64,000 bases of DNA from Paucilactobacillus vaccinostercus DSM 20634 (GCF_001436295.1 NZ_AYYY01000011.1:26878-90877), one strand, 5' to 3'. Counted from the stretch's first letter, positions 44,387-54,969 are shown. The notes: generated by a model from the letters alone, not told the origin. Numbers and translations are program-made.

Positions 44387-46801
44387 ATGAAAGTTTCATA
44401 CCAATGGTTACAAGAGTATTTGGATATTGATGTTAAGCCTGCGGACTTAGCTGAAAAAATTGCCCGAACATCTGTCGATATTAATGATGTTTATTCACCC
44501 AGCGATGGATTAAAGAAATTGGTGGTCGGTTATGTTGAAAGTACAACACCACATCCTGATTCCGATCATCTAACACTGTGTCAAGTTAACACTGGTGAGG
44601 ATACCGTACAGATCGTGTGTGGAGCACCTAATGTTGTGGCCGGTAAGAAGGTTATTGTTGCACTGCCAGGCGCCAGAATTGGCAACAACATCAAGATTAA
44701 ACGAAGCAAGATGCGTGGTGAATTATCTGAAGGAATGCTCTGCGCACTTCAAGAAATTGGCTTCAGTGAGAATATTGCACCAAAAGCCTACGATGAAGGG
44801 ATTTGGTTCTTGCCAGATGACGCTAAGCCCGGCGAATCCGTCTTCCCATATCTTGGAATGGATGACACTATTATCGATACCGATATCACCCCTAATCGCG
44901 GTGACATGTTTAGTATGTTGGGAAATGTGAACGATATTGCGGCCTTCTATGACCTTAAGTCCCATTTTAAGGTTCAAAAGGTTAATGAAAATAGTTCACA
45001 GTTAACCTCAGATTTGGTGGCTGTCAACATCGCTGATACACAACTTGCACCAACGTACAAGATGCGGGTGATTCAAGATATTCAAGTCAAGGAGAGCCCA
45101 CTGTGGCTTCAAATCCGGCTTTGGAATGCAGGAATTCGTCCAATTAGTAATGTTGTGGATGTTACCAATTACATCCTGTTGAAATATGGACAACCACTAC
45201 ACAGCTTTGACTATGCTAAATTACCCGCAAAACAAATTGGCGTTCGTTTTGCAAAGCATGAGGAACCATTTGTGACGTTGGATGAAGACGAACGTCAACT
45301 CGATTCACAGGATATTGTTGTGACTGCTGGTGACAAACCTGTTGCTTTGGCTGGAACAATGGGCGGCCTTGAAACGGCTATTTCTAACGATACAACGAGT
45401 GTTGCCTTAGAGGCTGCCATCTTCGATCCAATTTTGGTACGTAAACAGGCACGTCGTCATGACTTGCATAGCGAGTCATCAACTCGGTTTGAACGTGGCG
45501 TTAATCCAGAAACAGTTGAAACGGCGTTGAATGAAGCTGCCCAAATGATTGCCGAACTTGGTGGTGGTGCGGTCACAAAGGGAATTGTTACTGGAAGTGA
45601 ACGTGATCTTATTACACCCACTATCGTGCTCTCGCTTTCTCGAATTAATCATGTACTGGGAACGACGTTATACGTAGAAGAGGTTGTTGATATTTTTGAT
45701 CGCCTTGGTTTTACAACTGCAATTGATGGTGAACAGATTACAGTAACCGTACCAGCACGGCGTTGGGACGTTAACATTGAAGCCGATTTGTTGGAAGAAA
45801 TTGCTCGTATTTATGGTTACGACAATCTACCATCAACGCTCCCTGAACAAAGTAGTAATATTGGGGCGCTTACGGAACGACAACAGTTGATTCGAACTAG
45901 TCGTCACGTCCTCGAAGGATTAGGCCTCAATCAAGCGATTAGCTATTCTTTAACGACCACGGAAAAGGCAACACAGTTCCAAGTTGAGCCCCATAGTAAT
46001 CCCATGCAGCTAGATTATCCGATGAGTCAAGACCATGTTGCTGCCCGGATGAGCTTAATTAGCGGGTTGTTAACGGATGTTGCATATAATGTAGCTCGTA
46101 AGCAAAAAGATGTGCAATTGTATGAACAGGGCCGAATCTTCGTGACCCATCCAGATCAAAAACGGCCTGAAGAACAGGAACATCTTGCTGGTGTCCTAAC
46201 CGGTGAGCTTTTGACTGATAATTGGCATCAGACTGAGCACCACGTTGATTTTTATGATGCCAAAGGAATTGTAGAACGCTATCTGACCAATATGGCGTTG
46301 CAACAAAAAATATCGTTTGTTGCCAATCATGAACGCAAGGAAATGCATCCTGGCCGCACTGCGGATATTTATATTGGTGAAACCCTGGCCGGCTTTATTG
46401 GACAGATTCATCCACAAGTTGCCAAGGATTATAAGATCCCTGAAACCTATGTCTTTGAGCTGAATCTTGAATTAATTTTGGCAGCGGCAAAGAAGTCTCG
46501 CCATTACCAACTGATTAGCAAGTATCCCGCAATTAGTCGTGACATTGCACTACTTCTTGATGAAGGAACAACTAATGATGAAATTTTAGCCGCTATTAAT
46601 AAAAAAGGTGGCGCTCATTTGGTTAACGTTCATCTGTTCGATGTCTATGAAGGCGCCCATTTGCCTGCAAATAAAAAATCCCTTGCCTATACATTGACGT
46701 ATCAAGACAGCCAAGGAACCTTGACTGAAGATCAAGTTAATGAATCTTTCGACAAAGTAGTTGATTATCTAACCGATCAATTTAATGTTGAGATTCGCTA
46801 A
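44387..46801 (+). CDS. pheT: Phenylalanine-tRNA ligase beta subunit
   Basis: 804 residues, full length. Domains in order: N-terminal EMAP-like tRNA_bind domain (~40-155, PHPDSDHLTLC), B3/4 editing domain (~205-390), B5 domain (~405-475), class II-like core with GRTADIYIGE, and the C-terminal FDX-ACB anticodon domain (~710-804, KYPAISRDIALLLDE). It holds the editing site and binds tRNA. Co-transcribed with pheS under T-box control. Confidence 0.98.
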   Translation: MKVSYQWLQEYLDIDVKPADLAEKIARTSVDINDVYSPSDGLKKLVVGYVESTTPHPDSDHLTLCQVNTGEDTVQIVCGAPNVVAGKKVIVALPGARIGNNIKIKRSKMRGELSEGMLCALQEIGFSENIAPKAYDEGIWFLPDDAKPGESVFPYLGMDDTIIDTDITPNRGDMFSMLGNVNDIAAFYDLKSHFKVQKVNENSSQLTSDLVAVNIADTQLAPTYKMRVIQDIQVKESPLWLQIRLWNAGIRPISNVVDVTNYILLKYGQPLHSFDYAKLPAKQIGVRFAKHEEPFVTLDEDERQLDSQDIVVTAGDKPVALAGTMGGLETAISNDTTSVALEAAIFDPILVRKQARRHDLHSESSTRFERGVNPETVETALNEAAQMIAELGGGAVTKGIVTGSERDLITPTIVLSLSRINHVLGTTLYVEEVVDIFDRLGFTTAIDGEQITVTVPARRWDVNIEADLLEEIARIYGYDNLPSTLPEQSSNIGALTERQQLIRTSRHVLEGLGLNQAISYSLTTTEKATQFQVEPHSNPMQLDYPMSQDHVAARMSLISGLLTDVAYNVARKQKDVQLYEQGRIFVTHPDQKRPEEQEHLAGVLTGELLTDNWHQTEHHVDFYDAKGIVERYLTNMALQQKISFVANHERKEMHPGRTADIYIGETLAGFIGQIHPQVAKDYKIPETYVFELNLELILAAAKKSRHYQLISKYPAISRDIALLLDEGTTNDEILAAINKKGGAHLVNVHLFDVYEGAHLPANKKSLAYTLTYQDSQGTLTEDQVNESFDKVVDYLTDQFNVEIR

Positions 46802-46808
46802 TTTAACT

Positions 46809-46832
46809 AAGCAGCGTTTACGCTGCTTTTTG
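46809..46832 (+). terminator. Terminator of pheST
   Basis: AAGCAGCGT - TT - ACGCTGCTT then T5. Confidence 0.85.
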
Positions 46833-46833
46833 C

Positions 46834-46864
46834 GTTTAAATTTAATTTAAAAGTTTAAATTTAA
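46834..46864. repeat. 12-bp direct repeat upstream of mltG
   Basis: GTTTAAATTTAA occurs at 46834-46845 and 46853-46864, 19 bases apart and close to the mltG -10 TATAAT (46896-46901). It may be an operator or simply low-complexity AT DNA. Confidence 0.4.
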
Positions 46865-46933
46865 CGTTCAGTGTCGCTATTGTGAAAAACTTTAGTATAA
46901 TGGACGGGATTATAAAAATAGGGTGGTAAGCTA

Positions 46934-48028
46934 ATGAATCAGCAACAGCATAGTCATAAGAAAAAATATTGGTGGGCAGCAGCTATCGTGGTTATTCTAC
47001 TAATTTGCGGGTTAATAGGGACGAAAGTTTATATTAATTCGGCCATGAAACCTGTTAATTCGGCAAAGAACACACAGATTCAAGTGAAAATTCCGTTGGG
47101 TGCTTCAAATAAGAAGATTGGGACAATTCTACAAGATAAAAAATTAATCAAGAGTTCGTGGGTTTTCGATTATTACATCAAAACACACAACAAAACATCA
47201 TTTAACGCAGGATACTATGTTCTGAAACCATCGATGAATCTTGCTACAGTAGTTAATAAGCTCGAAAAGGGTGGGAGCTCCACACCGTTAATTGGCCAGA
47301 AAGGTAAAGTTCTGGTTCAAGAGGGGCAGACCATTGACCAAATTGCCAAAACTGTTCAAAAGCAAACAAAATTTTCTGCTAAACAGTTCTTGGCACTTAT
47401 GAAAGATGAAAATTATCTAGACCAGTTGGCCAAACAGTATCCACAATTGTTAAGTTCAACAATGACGGCCAAGGACGTTCGGTACCGTTTAGAAGGTTAT
47501 CTCTATCCGGCCACATATGATGTATCAAACCTGAAAAATTTGAAGACATTGGTTAATGAAATGGTTGCAGCAGAAAATACGCAGCTAAAGCCTTATTTTA
47601 ATACGATGACTAAAAAACATTTAAGTGTTCAGGAAGTGTTAACGTTGGCTTCGCTAGTTGAACGCGAGGGTGTTACAAGTAAAGACCGCGGAAAAATTGC
47701 GGGCGTTTTCTTCAACCGACTCGATAAAAATATGCCAATTCAATCCGATATTTCGGTGATGTACGCCTTAAATACACACAAGAAAAATTTAACGTATAAG
47801 GATTTAAAGGTTGATTCTCCTTATAACTTATATACTAATAAAGGTTATGGACCTGGACCATTTAATAGTCCCAGTCTGCAATCTGTTCAAGCGGTATTAA
47901 ATCCAACTCAACGCAGTAAAGGATATTTGTATTTTGTAGCAAATACAAAAACGGGGAAGGTTTATTACTCAAAAACGTATGCACAGCACCAAAAAATTAC
48001 CAGTAAGTTAGCAAAGGATAATCAATAA
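46934..48028 (+). CDS. mltG: Endolytic murein transglycosylase MltG
   Basis: 364 residues. A cytoplasmic Lys/His/Gln-rich N-terminus and one TM (about 14-34) precede a LysM-like region and the YceG domain. The catalytic region LASLVEREGVTSKDRG holds the catalytic Glu; RYRLEGYLYPATY and NSPSLQSVQAVLNPT are family motifs. It cuts nascent glycan strands. ATG 46934 follows AGGGTGGTAAGCTA. Followed by udk and greA, a common order. Confidence 0.94.
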   Translation: MNQQQHSHKKKYWWAAAIVVILLICGLIGTKVYINSAMKPVNSAKNTQIQVKIPLGASNKKIGTILQDKKLIKSSWVFDYYIKTHNKTSFNAGYYVLKPSMNLATVVNKLEKGGSSTPLIGQKGKVLVQEGQTIDQIAKTVQKQTKFSAKQFLALMKDENYLDQLAKQYPQLLSSTMTAKDVRYRLEGYLYPATYDVSNLKNLKTLVNEMVAAENTQLKPYFNTMTKKHLSVQEVLTLASLVEREGVTSKDRGKIAGVFFNRLDKNMPIQSDISVMYALNTHKKNLTYKDLKVDSPYNLYTNKGYGPGPFNSPSLQSVQAVLNPTQRSKGYLYFVANTKTGKVYYSKTYAQHQKITSKLAKDNQ

Positions 48029-48045
48029 CGAGAGGAATATAAACT

Positions 48046-48687
48046 GTGAGTGAAACTAAAAAGCGGCCCCTTATTATTGGGGTGACGGGTGGTTCTGGTA
48101 GCGGTAAAACGACTGTTAGTCAAGCTATTTATGATGAGTTGGCTGGAAAGTCAATTATGATTATTGCGCAAGACACATATTATAATGATCAGGCCCAAAT
48201 GACTATGGCGCAACGTAAAGCGGTGAATTATGATCATCCACTGGCGTTCGATACTGATTTGTTAATTAGTGATTTGAAAAAGTTATTGAATAATGAGTCG
48301 ATTGAAATGCCCGTGTATAGTTATTCTGAATTTACGCGTTCGAACAAGACGGTACGTACTGAGCCACGTGATGTGATTATTTTAGAGGGAATTTTAATTC
48401 TTGATGATCCACGGCTACGTGACTTGCTAGATATTAAGGTGTTTGTTGATACGGACGATGATATTCGAATCATTCGACGCATTCAACGAGATATGGTGGA
48501 GCGGGGCCGTTCACTTCAGTCAGTAATTGATCAGTATTTAACAACGGTCAAACCAATGTATCATCAGTTTATTGAACCAACTAAAAGGTATGCCGATATT
48601 ATTGTGCCAGAGGGTGGCGAAAATACAGTTGCAATTGACCTGCTAACGACAAAAGTTCGTGATATTTTAGCCCATCACGGAAAATAG
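48046..48687 (+). CDS. udk: Uridine kinase
   Basis: 213 residues. P-loop [14 protein letters not shown], the AQDTYYNDQ lid region, YDHPLAFD and [13 protein letters not shown] are family signatures. It phosphorylates uridine or cytidine in pyrimidine salvage. Start GTG 48046 follows GAGAGGAATATAAACT. It lies 17 bases after mltG. Confidence 0.95.
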   Translation: MSETKKRPLIIGVTGGSGSGKTTVSQAIYDELAGKSIMIIAQDTYYNDQAQMTMAQRKAVNYDHPLAFDTDLLISDLKKLLNNESIEMPVYSYSEFTRSNKTVRTEPRDVIILEGILILDDPRLRDLLDIKVFVDTDDDIRIIRRIQRDMVERGRSLQSVIDQYLTTVKPMYHQFIEPTKRYADIIVPEGGENTVAIDLLTTKVRDILAHHGK

Positions 48688-48767
48688 TTTCATTGCGGTT
48701 TTGGTTTACAAGCAACCAGTAACATGGTAATGTTTTGGTTGTATTAATTTAATGTAGGGGTGACAAA

Positions 48768-49244
48768 ATGTCAGACGAAAAAACATACCCAATGACACTT
48801 GAGGGTAAGCAAAAACTGGAAGATGAATTAGAAGAATTAAAGACAAAAACGCGTGCCGAAGTTATTGAACGGATCAAGATTGCACGTAGCTATGGTGACT
48901 TGTCTGAAAACTCAGAATATGAATCAGCTAAGGATGAACAAGCATTCGTGGAAGGCCGAATCAGTACTATTGAAACAATGCTACACAACGCCGAGATAAT
49001 TGATAGTGAAGCAGTTGCTACAGATGAGGTTTCGTTGGGCCGCACGGTTACCTTTAAGGAGCTTCCTGATGAAGAACCTGAAACATATACCATTGTGGGT
49101 CAGTCTGAATCAGATCCATTAACCGGCAAGATTTCTAATGAATCACCAATCGCTGTCGGCTTATTAGGCCATAAGGTTAATGATGAAGTTTCAATTCAAA
49201 TTCCGAACGGTAGTATGACCGTTAAGATTTTATCAGTTGAATAG
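48768..49244 (+). CDS. greA: Transcription elongation factor GreA
   Basis: 158 residues. The N-terminal coiled coil carries the acidic tip ([17 protein letters not shown]), and the C-terminal FKBP-like domain has [11 protein letters not shown] and [11 protein letters not shown]. GreA stimulates RNA polymerase cleavage of backtracked transcripts. ATG 48768 follows TAGGGGTGACAAA. A terminator follows. Confidence 0.97.
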   Translation: MSDEKTYPMTLEGKQKLEDELEELKTKTRAEVIERIKIARSYGDLSENSEYESAKDEQAFVEGRISTIETMLHNAEIIDSEAVATDEVSLGRTVTFKELPDEEPETYTIVGQSESDPLTGKISNESPIAVGLLGHKVNDEVSIQIPNGSMTVKILSVE

Positions 49245-49260
49245 TTAAAGGATCGTTTTT

Positions 49261-49295
49261 AAGTCGTAACATATTATTTGTGCTACGGCTTTTTA
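49261..49295 (+). terminator. Terminator of greA
   Basis: AAGTCGTA / TACGGCTT (one wobble pair) with a long loop, then T5. Confidence 0.75.
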
Positions 49296-49368
49296 ATTTG
49301 CATAACGTTTGAAGTTACATTAAAATGAAAGTAAGCGGATACAATTGAGCTAAAGGGAGAGAAAGTCA

Positions 49369-49677
49369 ATGCAAATTTCAGTTACAGATCGTGCTAGTCA
49401 GTGGTTTCAGGATGAAATGGGATTGCAGCATGGAATGGGTGTCAGATTTTTTGGTAAGGTCTACGGCAAAACACCAGTTCATGATGGCTTTTCGATTGGC
49501 ATGTCACGTGATGATCATCCGATTGATCCGATCGTTGATACGGAAAAGGATGGAATTCATTACTTCGTTGCAGAATTGGATGAATGGTTCTTTAAAGGAT
49601 TTGACTTGACGATTGAATATGATCCTAAAACGGATGGCCCGATATACGAATATCAACAAAATAATGAATTGGAATAG
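49369..49677 (+). CDS. HesB/IscA-fold protein lacking cysteines
   Basis: 102 residues. The fold signature of the Fe-S_biosyn family is seen (MQISVTDRASQWFQDEM, VRFFGKVYG, DGFSIGMS, YFVAELDEWFF). It contains no cysteine at all, so it cannot hold a cluster through the usual three Cys; it matches YneR-like members of lactobacilli. Function is unknown. ATG 49369 follows GGGAGAGAAAGTCA. It is monocistronic and ends at a bidirectional terminator. Confidence 0.85.
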   Translation: MQISVTDRASQWFQDEMGLQHGMGVRFFGKVYGKTPVHDGFSIGMSRDDHPIDPIVDTEKDGIHYFVAELDEWFFKGFDLTIEYDPKTDGPIYEYQQNNELE

Positions 49678-49691
49678 GACTAAGACTAATA

Positions 49692-49732
49692 AAGACGACG
49701 TAACCGTTAAATGGTTACGTCGTCTTCTATAA
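49692..49732. terminator. Bidirectional terminator between HesB-fold and YfhO genes
   Basis: AAGACGACGTAACC / GGTTACGTCGTCTT: a perfect 14-bp stem with a 7-base loop between convergent genes. Confidence 0.88.
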
Positions 49733-49741
49733 TATCGATCA

Positions 49742-52432
49742 TTATTTTAGGTGCTTTTGCCGCCAAACTAGTTTGTATAAGAGTGTACCACCAATTGAGA
49801 TACCGGAAATAAGTAACCCTAAGATGAAGAATGGTGGGTGATAACTGATGACAACTTTATGGTGCCCTTTTGAAATTTTTGCTGCTAAGAATGTACCAAG
49901 TACTTTACGCGTTTGAACTTGCTTGCCATCAACAGAGATATGCCATCCTTTGGAGTATGGGATAGTTGTCATCAAATCTTGATGATTCTTTTTAACGTTG
50001 ATTGTCCCAGTAATTTTAGTATTTGAATGTGCGGTGATGTTTAAAGGCGAAGATTTAAGCGTCTTGTTCAAACGATCAAAGTGACTTTGATTTAATTTAT
50101 AAAGACTAATGTTTTGAAGCCATAAACTTTGTTGTTTAAGCTTGAAGGTAATTGTGACGGGTTGTCCTTTTTGCTTGGAAGCAACGTTGATGACAACCGT
50201 ATTTCGAAATGTTGGATATTGTGTGAGCTTTTTACCATTTAGGTAGTAAGAGGCTGCATTATCCGTTAAATTAGCCCCAAAAGTAAGGTAGTAGGATTCA
50301 TTTGTCTTAGGGACAAATGTTAAAGTAACGGAGGCTGGTTTTAAGAGACTTTGTTTCGTGAAGATGGTACCAGTGATTTTAGTTGATGATTGAACGTTTT
50401 GGAAGGTTACGTGATCAAAGTTTTGAACCGAGAATAATGATGAACTAGAGGTATCATCGGCTAACGTTTGATAAATTTCAGACTGCCAAGCAACCGGATC
50501 CTTGGTTGTAGACTTAAGTGTATTAATTTTGTCAGATGCGGCAAATGCTAGTGATAGTGCTCGTTTGTTTTTGTATGTCTTAGTGAGCGTATCTTCGCTC
50601 GTTAGCGTTTGTCGATTGAGATCAGGTTTATTTGAAGTAGTTGGAAGAATTGATGACGTTTCTCGTTGTCCAATAATCGAGGTAGTCGGACGTGCATCCA
50701 TAAAGTATTGCATTCCTAATAATGAATCAGTGACTTGAGTGCCATTGGTGTAAGCAACAAAACCGTCACCATCGGGTTCGCCAATGGATCCCATAAAACT
50801 AGGAATACTTGGTTCGAGAGTTGACCCAAAATGTGACCCACCATTATAGTCAGCTTGCATCGTATCGTCCTTAGTTCTCATAAACGTTTTGCCAATTCTG
50901 TAAAAGCCGGAATCTGACTTTTTGATCTTATTGACGGTCTTATCGAGCTGAGTTGTGTAGTCGCCAAAATCAGACTGACTCACGTAACTAATATTGTTAA
51001 GCGAAATATATGCATTTGTGGCCACTTCGAAAATGGCAAGCATGCAAAAGAGTAGGTCGTATAGGACTGGAGAGTAGAATCTGGGAATACAGAGCCATAC
51101 CAAACCAACGCAACAAAAACCAATACTGATTAATAATTGACTATCATCGATGTATGAAAACGAACTTAAATTTAATTTCAAGTAGGCATGCAGCCCGATA
51201 ATGATAACGACTAGCGGTACAATTTTTTTCCAACCAATTCTAAAATTAGGGGTCAGAACATGTGCGGCAAGCCATAAGATCCAGAATGAAAATAAAAATG
51301 AAAACCGGTATGGGTACCAAACTGGAAACTGACCAGCATGCCAAAGAAGGTCCAAGGGTTGAACGCAGAATGAAAAAATGAAGAAAACGGTAATTGCGAC
51401 AGAAACTAGCCGTAACCTTAAGTGATAGCGACGATCAATGAAGAATAGAAGAAAAGCCATCACCATTAACATTCCTACGAAAAAATTAGGTTGACCACTT
51501 GGCATTTGTTTAAAGTTAAATGATCCGGTAATTAACTTTCCCAACATTTTAAAGGGAAAATATTCGAATTTCCAGCTAATTTTGGTTTCAGTGTAAGTTC
51601 CCTTACTTTGCAATAATGCATAAAATGTTGGTAGTAGAAGGATACAGGCAAATAGCCCGGATAAAATCGAACTACCAATGTATTTTAAAAACCGTCGACA
51701 ACTAATTCGAAATCCCAATGATTGCTTTGTGAGTTGCCAGAGCATAAACAGAATTGTAAAGATTGCAACCATCCAAGCCATATAGTAATTAACAATCAAT
51801 AGTGCTGAAAACCAAATGATGTAGACCCAAGGCTTGTTTTCATCAACCAACTTGATTAGACCCCAGATAATGGGTGGTAGTAGGTATAGAACATCTAACC
51901 AGATAACGTTGAGCTGGTTGGCAATCATCCATCCCATTAGAGCGTATGCTGTTGAGAAGGCAAGAACGCGAATACCTGACTGTAACTTAGTTTTTTGTAG
52001 GAGCCAGCCAAAACTTAAACCGGCAAGCCCGTACTTGATCAATAGGATGATCAAAACGCCGATGGATAGTGTTTTACCAGGAAATGCTAAGATGATTAAG
52101 TTTAAGGGACTCATCAAATAATATGAAAAAATTCCAATCATATCACCGCCCAAATCCTTAGAGAAAGAGTAGAAGAACGTTTCTGGGTGGTGAAGCAAGG
52201 TTGATCTGAAATACGAATAAAAGTCGATATATTGTTGTCCGAGGTCAACCGTTAGAATGCTACTAGAGCCGAAGGGGGCCATAGAACGGTATGCAAAATA
52301 GCTTCCCATTAGAATAACTGGTAGTAAAAAGGCTAAAAATAAAATACTATGTGTTCGATTAAATCTTCTAAAAAAATGCAATTCTCTCAACCTCAAATCA
52401 AAAAATTTACTGAAATAGTTAAAATTACGCAA
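49742..52432 (-). CDS. YfhO family multi-pass membrane protein
   Basis: 896 residues with roughly 11-13 TM segments in the first 480 residues and at the C-terminus, and a large extracytoplasmic region (about 480-850). YfhO proteins are GT-C-like glycosyltransferases; Bacillus and Listeria relatives decorate lipoteichoic or wall teichoic acid. The N-terminal loop after TM1 (TVDLGQQYIDFYSYF) with an acidic residue is typical. The longest frame starts at TTG 52432 without a ribosome site; TTG 52381 follows GAGGTTGAGAGAA and may be the true start. Monocistronic. Confidence 0.9.
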   Translation of the reverse strand: MRNFNYFSKFFDLRLRELHFFRRFNRTHSILFLAFLLPVILMGSYFAYRSMAPFGSSSILTVDLGQQYIDFYSYFRSTLLHHPETFFYSFSKDLGGDMIGIFSYYLMSPLNLIILAFPGKTLSIGVLIILLIKYGLAGLSFGWLLQKTKLQSGIRVLAFSTAYALMGWMIANQLNVIWLDVLYLLPPIIWGLIKLVDENKPWVYIIWFSALLIVNYYMAWMVAIFTILFMLWQLTKQSLGFRISCRRFLKYIGSSILSGLFACILLLPTFYALLQSKGTYTETKISWKFEYFPFKMLGKLITGSFNFKQMPSGQPNFFVGMLMVMAFLLFFIDRRYHLRLRLVSVAITVFFIFSFCVQPLDLLWHAGQFPVWYPYRFSFLFSFWILWLAAHVLTPNFRIGWKKIVPLVVIIIGLHAYLKLNLSSFSYIDDSQLLISIGFCCVGLVWLCIPRFYSPVLYDLLFCMLAIFEVATNAYISLNNISYVSQSDFGDYTTQLDKTVNKIKKSDSGFYRIGKTFMRTKDDTMQADYNGGSHFGSTLEPSIPSFMGSIGEPDGDGFVAYTNGTQVTDSLLGMQYFMDARPTTSIIGQRETSSILPTTSNKPDLNRQTLTSEDTLTKTYKNKRALSLAFAASDKINTLKSTTKDPVAWQSEIYQTLADDTSSSSLFSVQNFDHVTFQNVQSSTKITGTIFTKQSLLKPASVTLTFVPKTNESYYLTFGANLTDNAASYYLNGKKLTQYPTFRNTVVINVASKQKGQPVTITFKLKQQSLWLQNISLYKLNQSHFDRLNKTLKSSPLNITAHSNTKITGTINVKKNHQDLMTTIPYSKGWHISVDGKQVQTRKVLGTFLAAKISKGHHKVVISYHPPFFILGLLISGISIGGTLLYKLVWRQKHLK

Positions 52433-52596
52433 AATCGCTGTTTCTTTGTTTGCACTTCGTATAGAATAACATATGACATCGAAAAAATAAGTTCGAAGTT
52501 AGTTCATTTTATGAAGTTTTGGTAAAATGGAAGTGGTGCAAGATGCACAACGGTTAGTCGCTGTGTATACATAACGTTTAAGGAGCATTAGGTCAC

Positions 52597-54663
52597 TTGA
52601 AATTATCGACGCGTATCAAAAACAGATTTAAGTCACGATCCAGTAAGAAAACAGTTCAATCACAGATTCCGTTTCGACTGAATTTTTTGCTTTGGACAGT
52701 TGGCGTTTTACTACTAGTACTCGCAATTCGGTTGTTCTATCTTCAGGTACTGAATGGAGATGCCTACAAGGCAGAGGTTAACCGATCTGATACGAGTGTT
52801 GAAACCAATAGTGTCCAGCGTGGGATGATTTATGACTCAACAGGGAAAGTATTGGTTGGTAATGAAGCGCATCAAGCCATTACCTACACGAAGAGTGAAT
52901 CTGCTACGGCAACAGAAATTTATAAAACTGCTAATACACTGGGCAAGTATTTGACTGTCTCAACATCCAAGTTGACAACTCGAAATAAGCAAGACTACTT
53001 CCTGGCTAGTGAGGCTAACGTAAAAAAAGTATTGGCCCAGATTCCAGGAAGCAGTAAATTATCTGATTCTGCTAAAGCTGATAAAGAATTAGCCTATTTG
53101 GATAAACATCCGAGCTTCTATAAATTAAGTGCCAGTCAAAAGAACAAAGCGATGATTTACGCAGAAATGAGTGGTGCTTACTCACTTTCAACGATTTACC
53201 TTAAGGAAAGTGGGGTTACTAGTGCTGAAGTAGCTCAGGTTGGTGAACATCTAAACGAAATGTCGGGTGTTAAAGTTGGTACGAGTTGGTCACGTAATTA
53301 TCCACAAGGAAAATCAATTCAGTCATTAACTGGGACCGTGTCGACCCAAAAGACCGGCTTACCAAGTGACAAGGTTAATACACTTCTTGCCGAAGGCTAT
53401 TCCAGAAATGATAGTGTTGGACAAAGCTATTTGGAAGAAGAATATCAATCTACGTTGGCTGGGTCTAAGTCACAAACGGAAGTTTCTTCCGGCAGTGGAT
53501 CAAGTCAGATTACTAAAGCAGTGACTAAATATGCTGGTAAAAAAGGTGATAACCTTGTGTTGACGATTAATGCGAAGTTCCAAAACAAGGTTCAAAAGAT
53601 CCTTAAGTCCACGTATAAGTCGTCAGGAGTCATTGGTAATTCTACTGGTGCATATGCGGTCGTTATGAATCCCAATACTGGTGCAATCTATGCCATGGCC
53701 GGAGTTGATCGTAATATCAATACTGGTAAGGTTACTGATGACCAAATTGGATCGATTAACCATCCAATCGTTATGGGGTCGGTTGTTAAAGGTGCCACTG
53801 TCATGGGGGCATTGATGGACGGCGTTATTACACCAAATAGTAATACACTGAATGACCAACCAATCAAGGTTGCTGGAACGGCAAGTAAGAGTTCGTGGTG
53901 GAATAGAACCGGATCGGTTCCTATTACAGCCGAAGAAGCGCTAGAAGTATCATCTAACTCGTATATGATGCAACTTGCGATGAAGGAAGCTGGTACAAAG
54001 TATGTGGCAGGGAGTTCACTTAACATGCCAACTAGCATCTTCACGAAGCTGCGAGGATACTTTAACCAGTTTGGCCTTGGCGTTAAAACGGGGATTGATT
54101 TACCAGGTGAAACTACCGGATATACTGGTTCTACCAGTGTTATTGGGAAGGCACTTGATTTATCGTATGGGAACTACGATAGTTACACTGTTATGCAGTT
54201 AGCACAGTATGCTTCTACGATTGCTAATGGTGGTTACCGGATGAAACCCTATGTAGTTTCACAGGTTCGGGGGACAAATAGTGATGGCTCTCTTGGGAAA
54301 GTTGAGTCCACGACCCAACCAACCGTGCTGAATGCTATTGATGCTACAAAATCAGAGTTTGATGTTGTCCGTAAAGGGATGTATATGGTTGTTCATGGAT
54401 CCAGTCCATATAAGACAGGTAGTAAGCTAGAAGATCTTTCACCAGCTGTTGCTGCTAAGACTGGGACGGCCGAAACATTTGCTGGAACAACTTCGACGTT
54501 GACGCATAGCTTGATCATGTTTGGCCCATACAAAGATCCACAGGTGGTTATTGCCTTGGCAATTCCAGGTGCATCCACAAGCAGTAGCTCTGTGAATGTT
54601 CAGATGGGGCATGACATTTATAAGGCATATTGGAAGACAGTTCAATCATCCAGTGGCTATTAA
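52597..54663 (+). CDS. pbp2b: Class B penicillin-binding protein (PBP2B type)
   Basis: 688 residues. A basic cytoplasmic N-terminus and one TM (about 28-48) precede the dimerisation domain with the conserved RGMIYDSTG. The transpeptidase domain has SVVK (SxxK), SSN (SxN) and KTG in AAKTGTAE, all intact. It cross-links septal or lateral peptidoglycan. Start TTG 52597 is 11 bases after AAGGAG. No PASTA repeats are present at the C-terminus, unlike PBP2X-type proteins. Confidence 0.95.
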   Translation: MKLSTRIKNRFKSRSSKKTVQSQIPFRLNFLLWTVGVLLLVLAIRLFYLQVLNGDAYKAEVNRSDTSVETNSVQRGMIYDSTGKVLVGNEAHQAITYTKSESATATEIYKTANTLGKYLTVSTSKLTTRNKQDYFLASEANVKKVLAQIPGSSKLSDSAKADKELAYLDKHPSFYKLSASQKNKAMIYAEMSGAYSLSTIYLKESGVTSAEVAQVGEHLNEMSGVKVGTSWSRNYPQGKSIQSLTGTVSTQKTGLPSDKVNTLLAEGYSRNDSVGQSYLEEEYQSTLAGSKSQTEVSSGSGSSQITKAVTKYAGKKGDNLVLTINAKFQNKVQKILKSTYKSSGVIGNSTGAYAVVMNPNTGAIYAMAGVDRNINTGKVTDDQIGSINHPIVMGSVVKGATVMGALMDGVITPNSNTLNDQPIKVAGTASKSSWWNRTGSVPITAEEALEVSSNSYMMQLAMKEAGTKYVAGSSLNMPTSIFTKLRGYFNQFGLGVKTGIDLPGETTGYTGSTSVIGKALDLSYGNYDSYTVMQLAQYASTIANGGYRMKPYVVSQVRGTNSDGSLGKVESTTQPTVLNAIDATKSEFDVVRKGMYMVVHGSSPYKTGSKLEDLSPAVAAKTGTAETFAGTTSTLTHSLIMFGPYKDPQVVIALAIPGASTSSSSVNVQMGHDIYKAYWKTVQSSSGY

Positions 54664-54708
54664 AATAACATGTCAAGGAAATTTACTTAACAAAGTTAGA
54701 GAAATTAC

Positions 54709-54737
54709 TAGTCAAAATAATCATTTAATGATATAGT
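54709..54737 (+). promoter_or_regulatory. Putative promoter of rpmG
   Basis: TAGTCA (54709-54714), 17-base spacer, TATAGT (54732-54737); 50 bases upstream of rpmG. Confidence 0.55.
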
Positions 54738-54787
54738 AATACGAGTTAGGGTTCCACCCGATTAAAAAAAGTTTGGAGGTTTCAGCC

Positions 54788-54937
54788 ATGCGCGTACACA
54801 TTACTTTAGAATGTACTGAATGCCATGAACGGAATTACTTATCAAGTAAGAACCGTCGTAACAATCCCGACCGCATTGAATTAAAGAAATATTGCCCACG
54901 GGATCATAAAGTTACGTTACATCGTGAAACAAAGTAG
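54788..54937 (+). CDS. rpmG: 50S ribosomal protein L33
   Basis: 49 residues, shorter than the ORF cut-off. [20 protein letters not shown] and a C-terminal KVTLHRETK are diagnostic. The first Cys pair (CTEC) is kept, but the second pair is CPRD, so only three of four zinc Cys are present. ATG 54788 follows TTTGGAGGTTTCAGCC. A terminator follows. It is monocistronic. Confidence 0.96.
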   Translation: MRVHITLECTECHERNYLSSKNRRNNPDRIELKKYCPRDHKVTLHRETK

Positions 54938-54969
54938 TTCTGTATGATGTCTTAATGACAAAGTATAAC

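Noticed and set aside
54788..54937. L33 with three zinc cysteines considered as a degenerate pseudogene
   Set aside because: The gene is otherwise complete, and L33 forms with an incomplete second Cys pair are common in Firmicutes.
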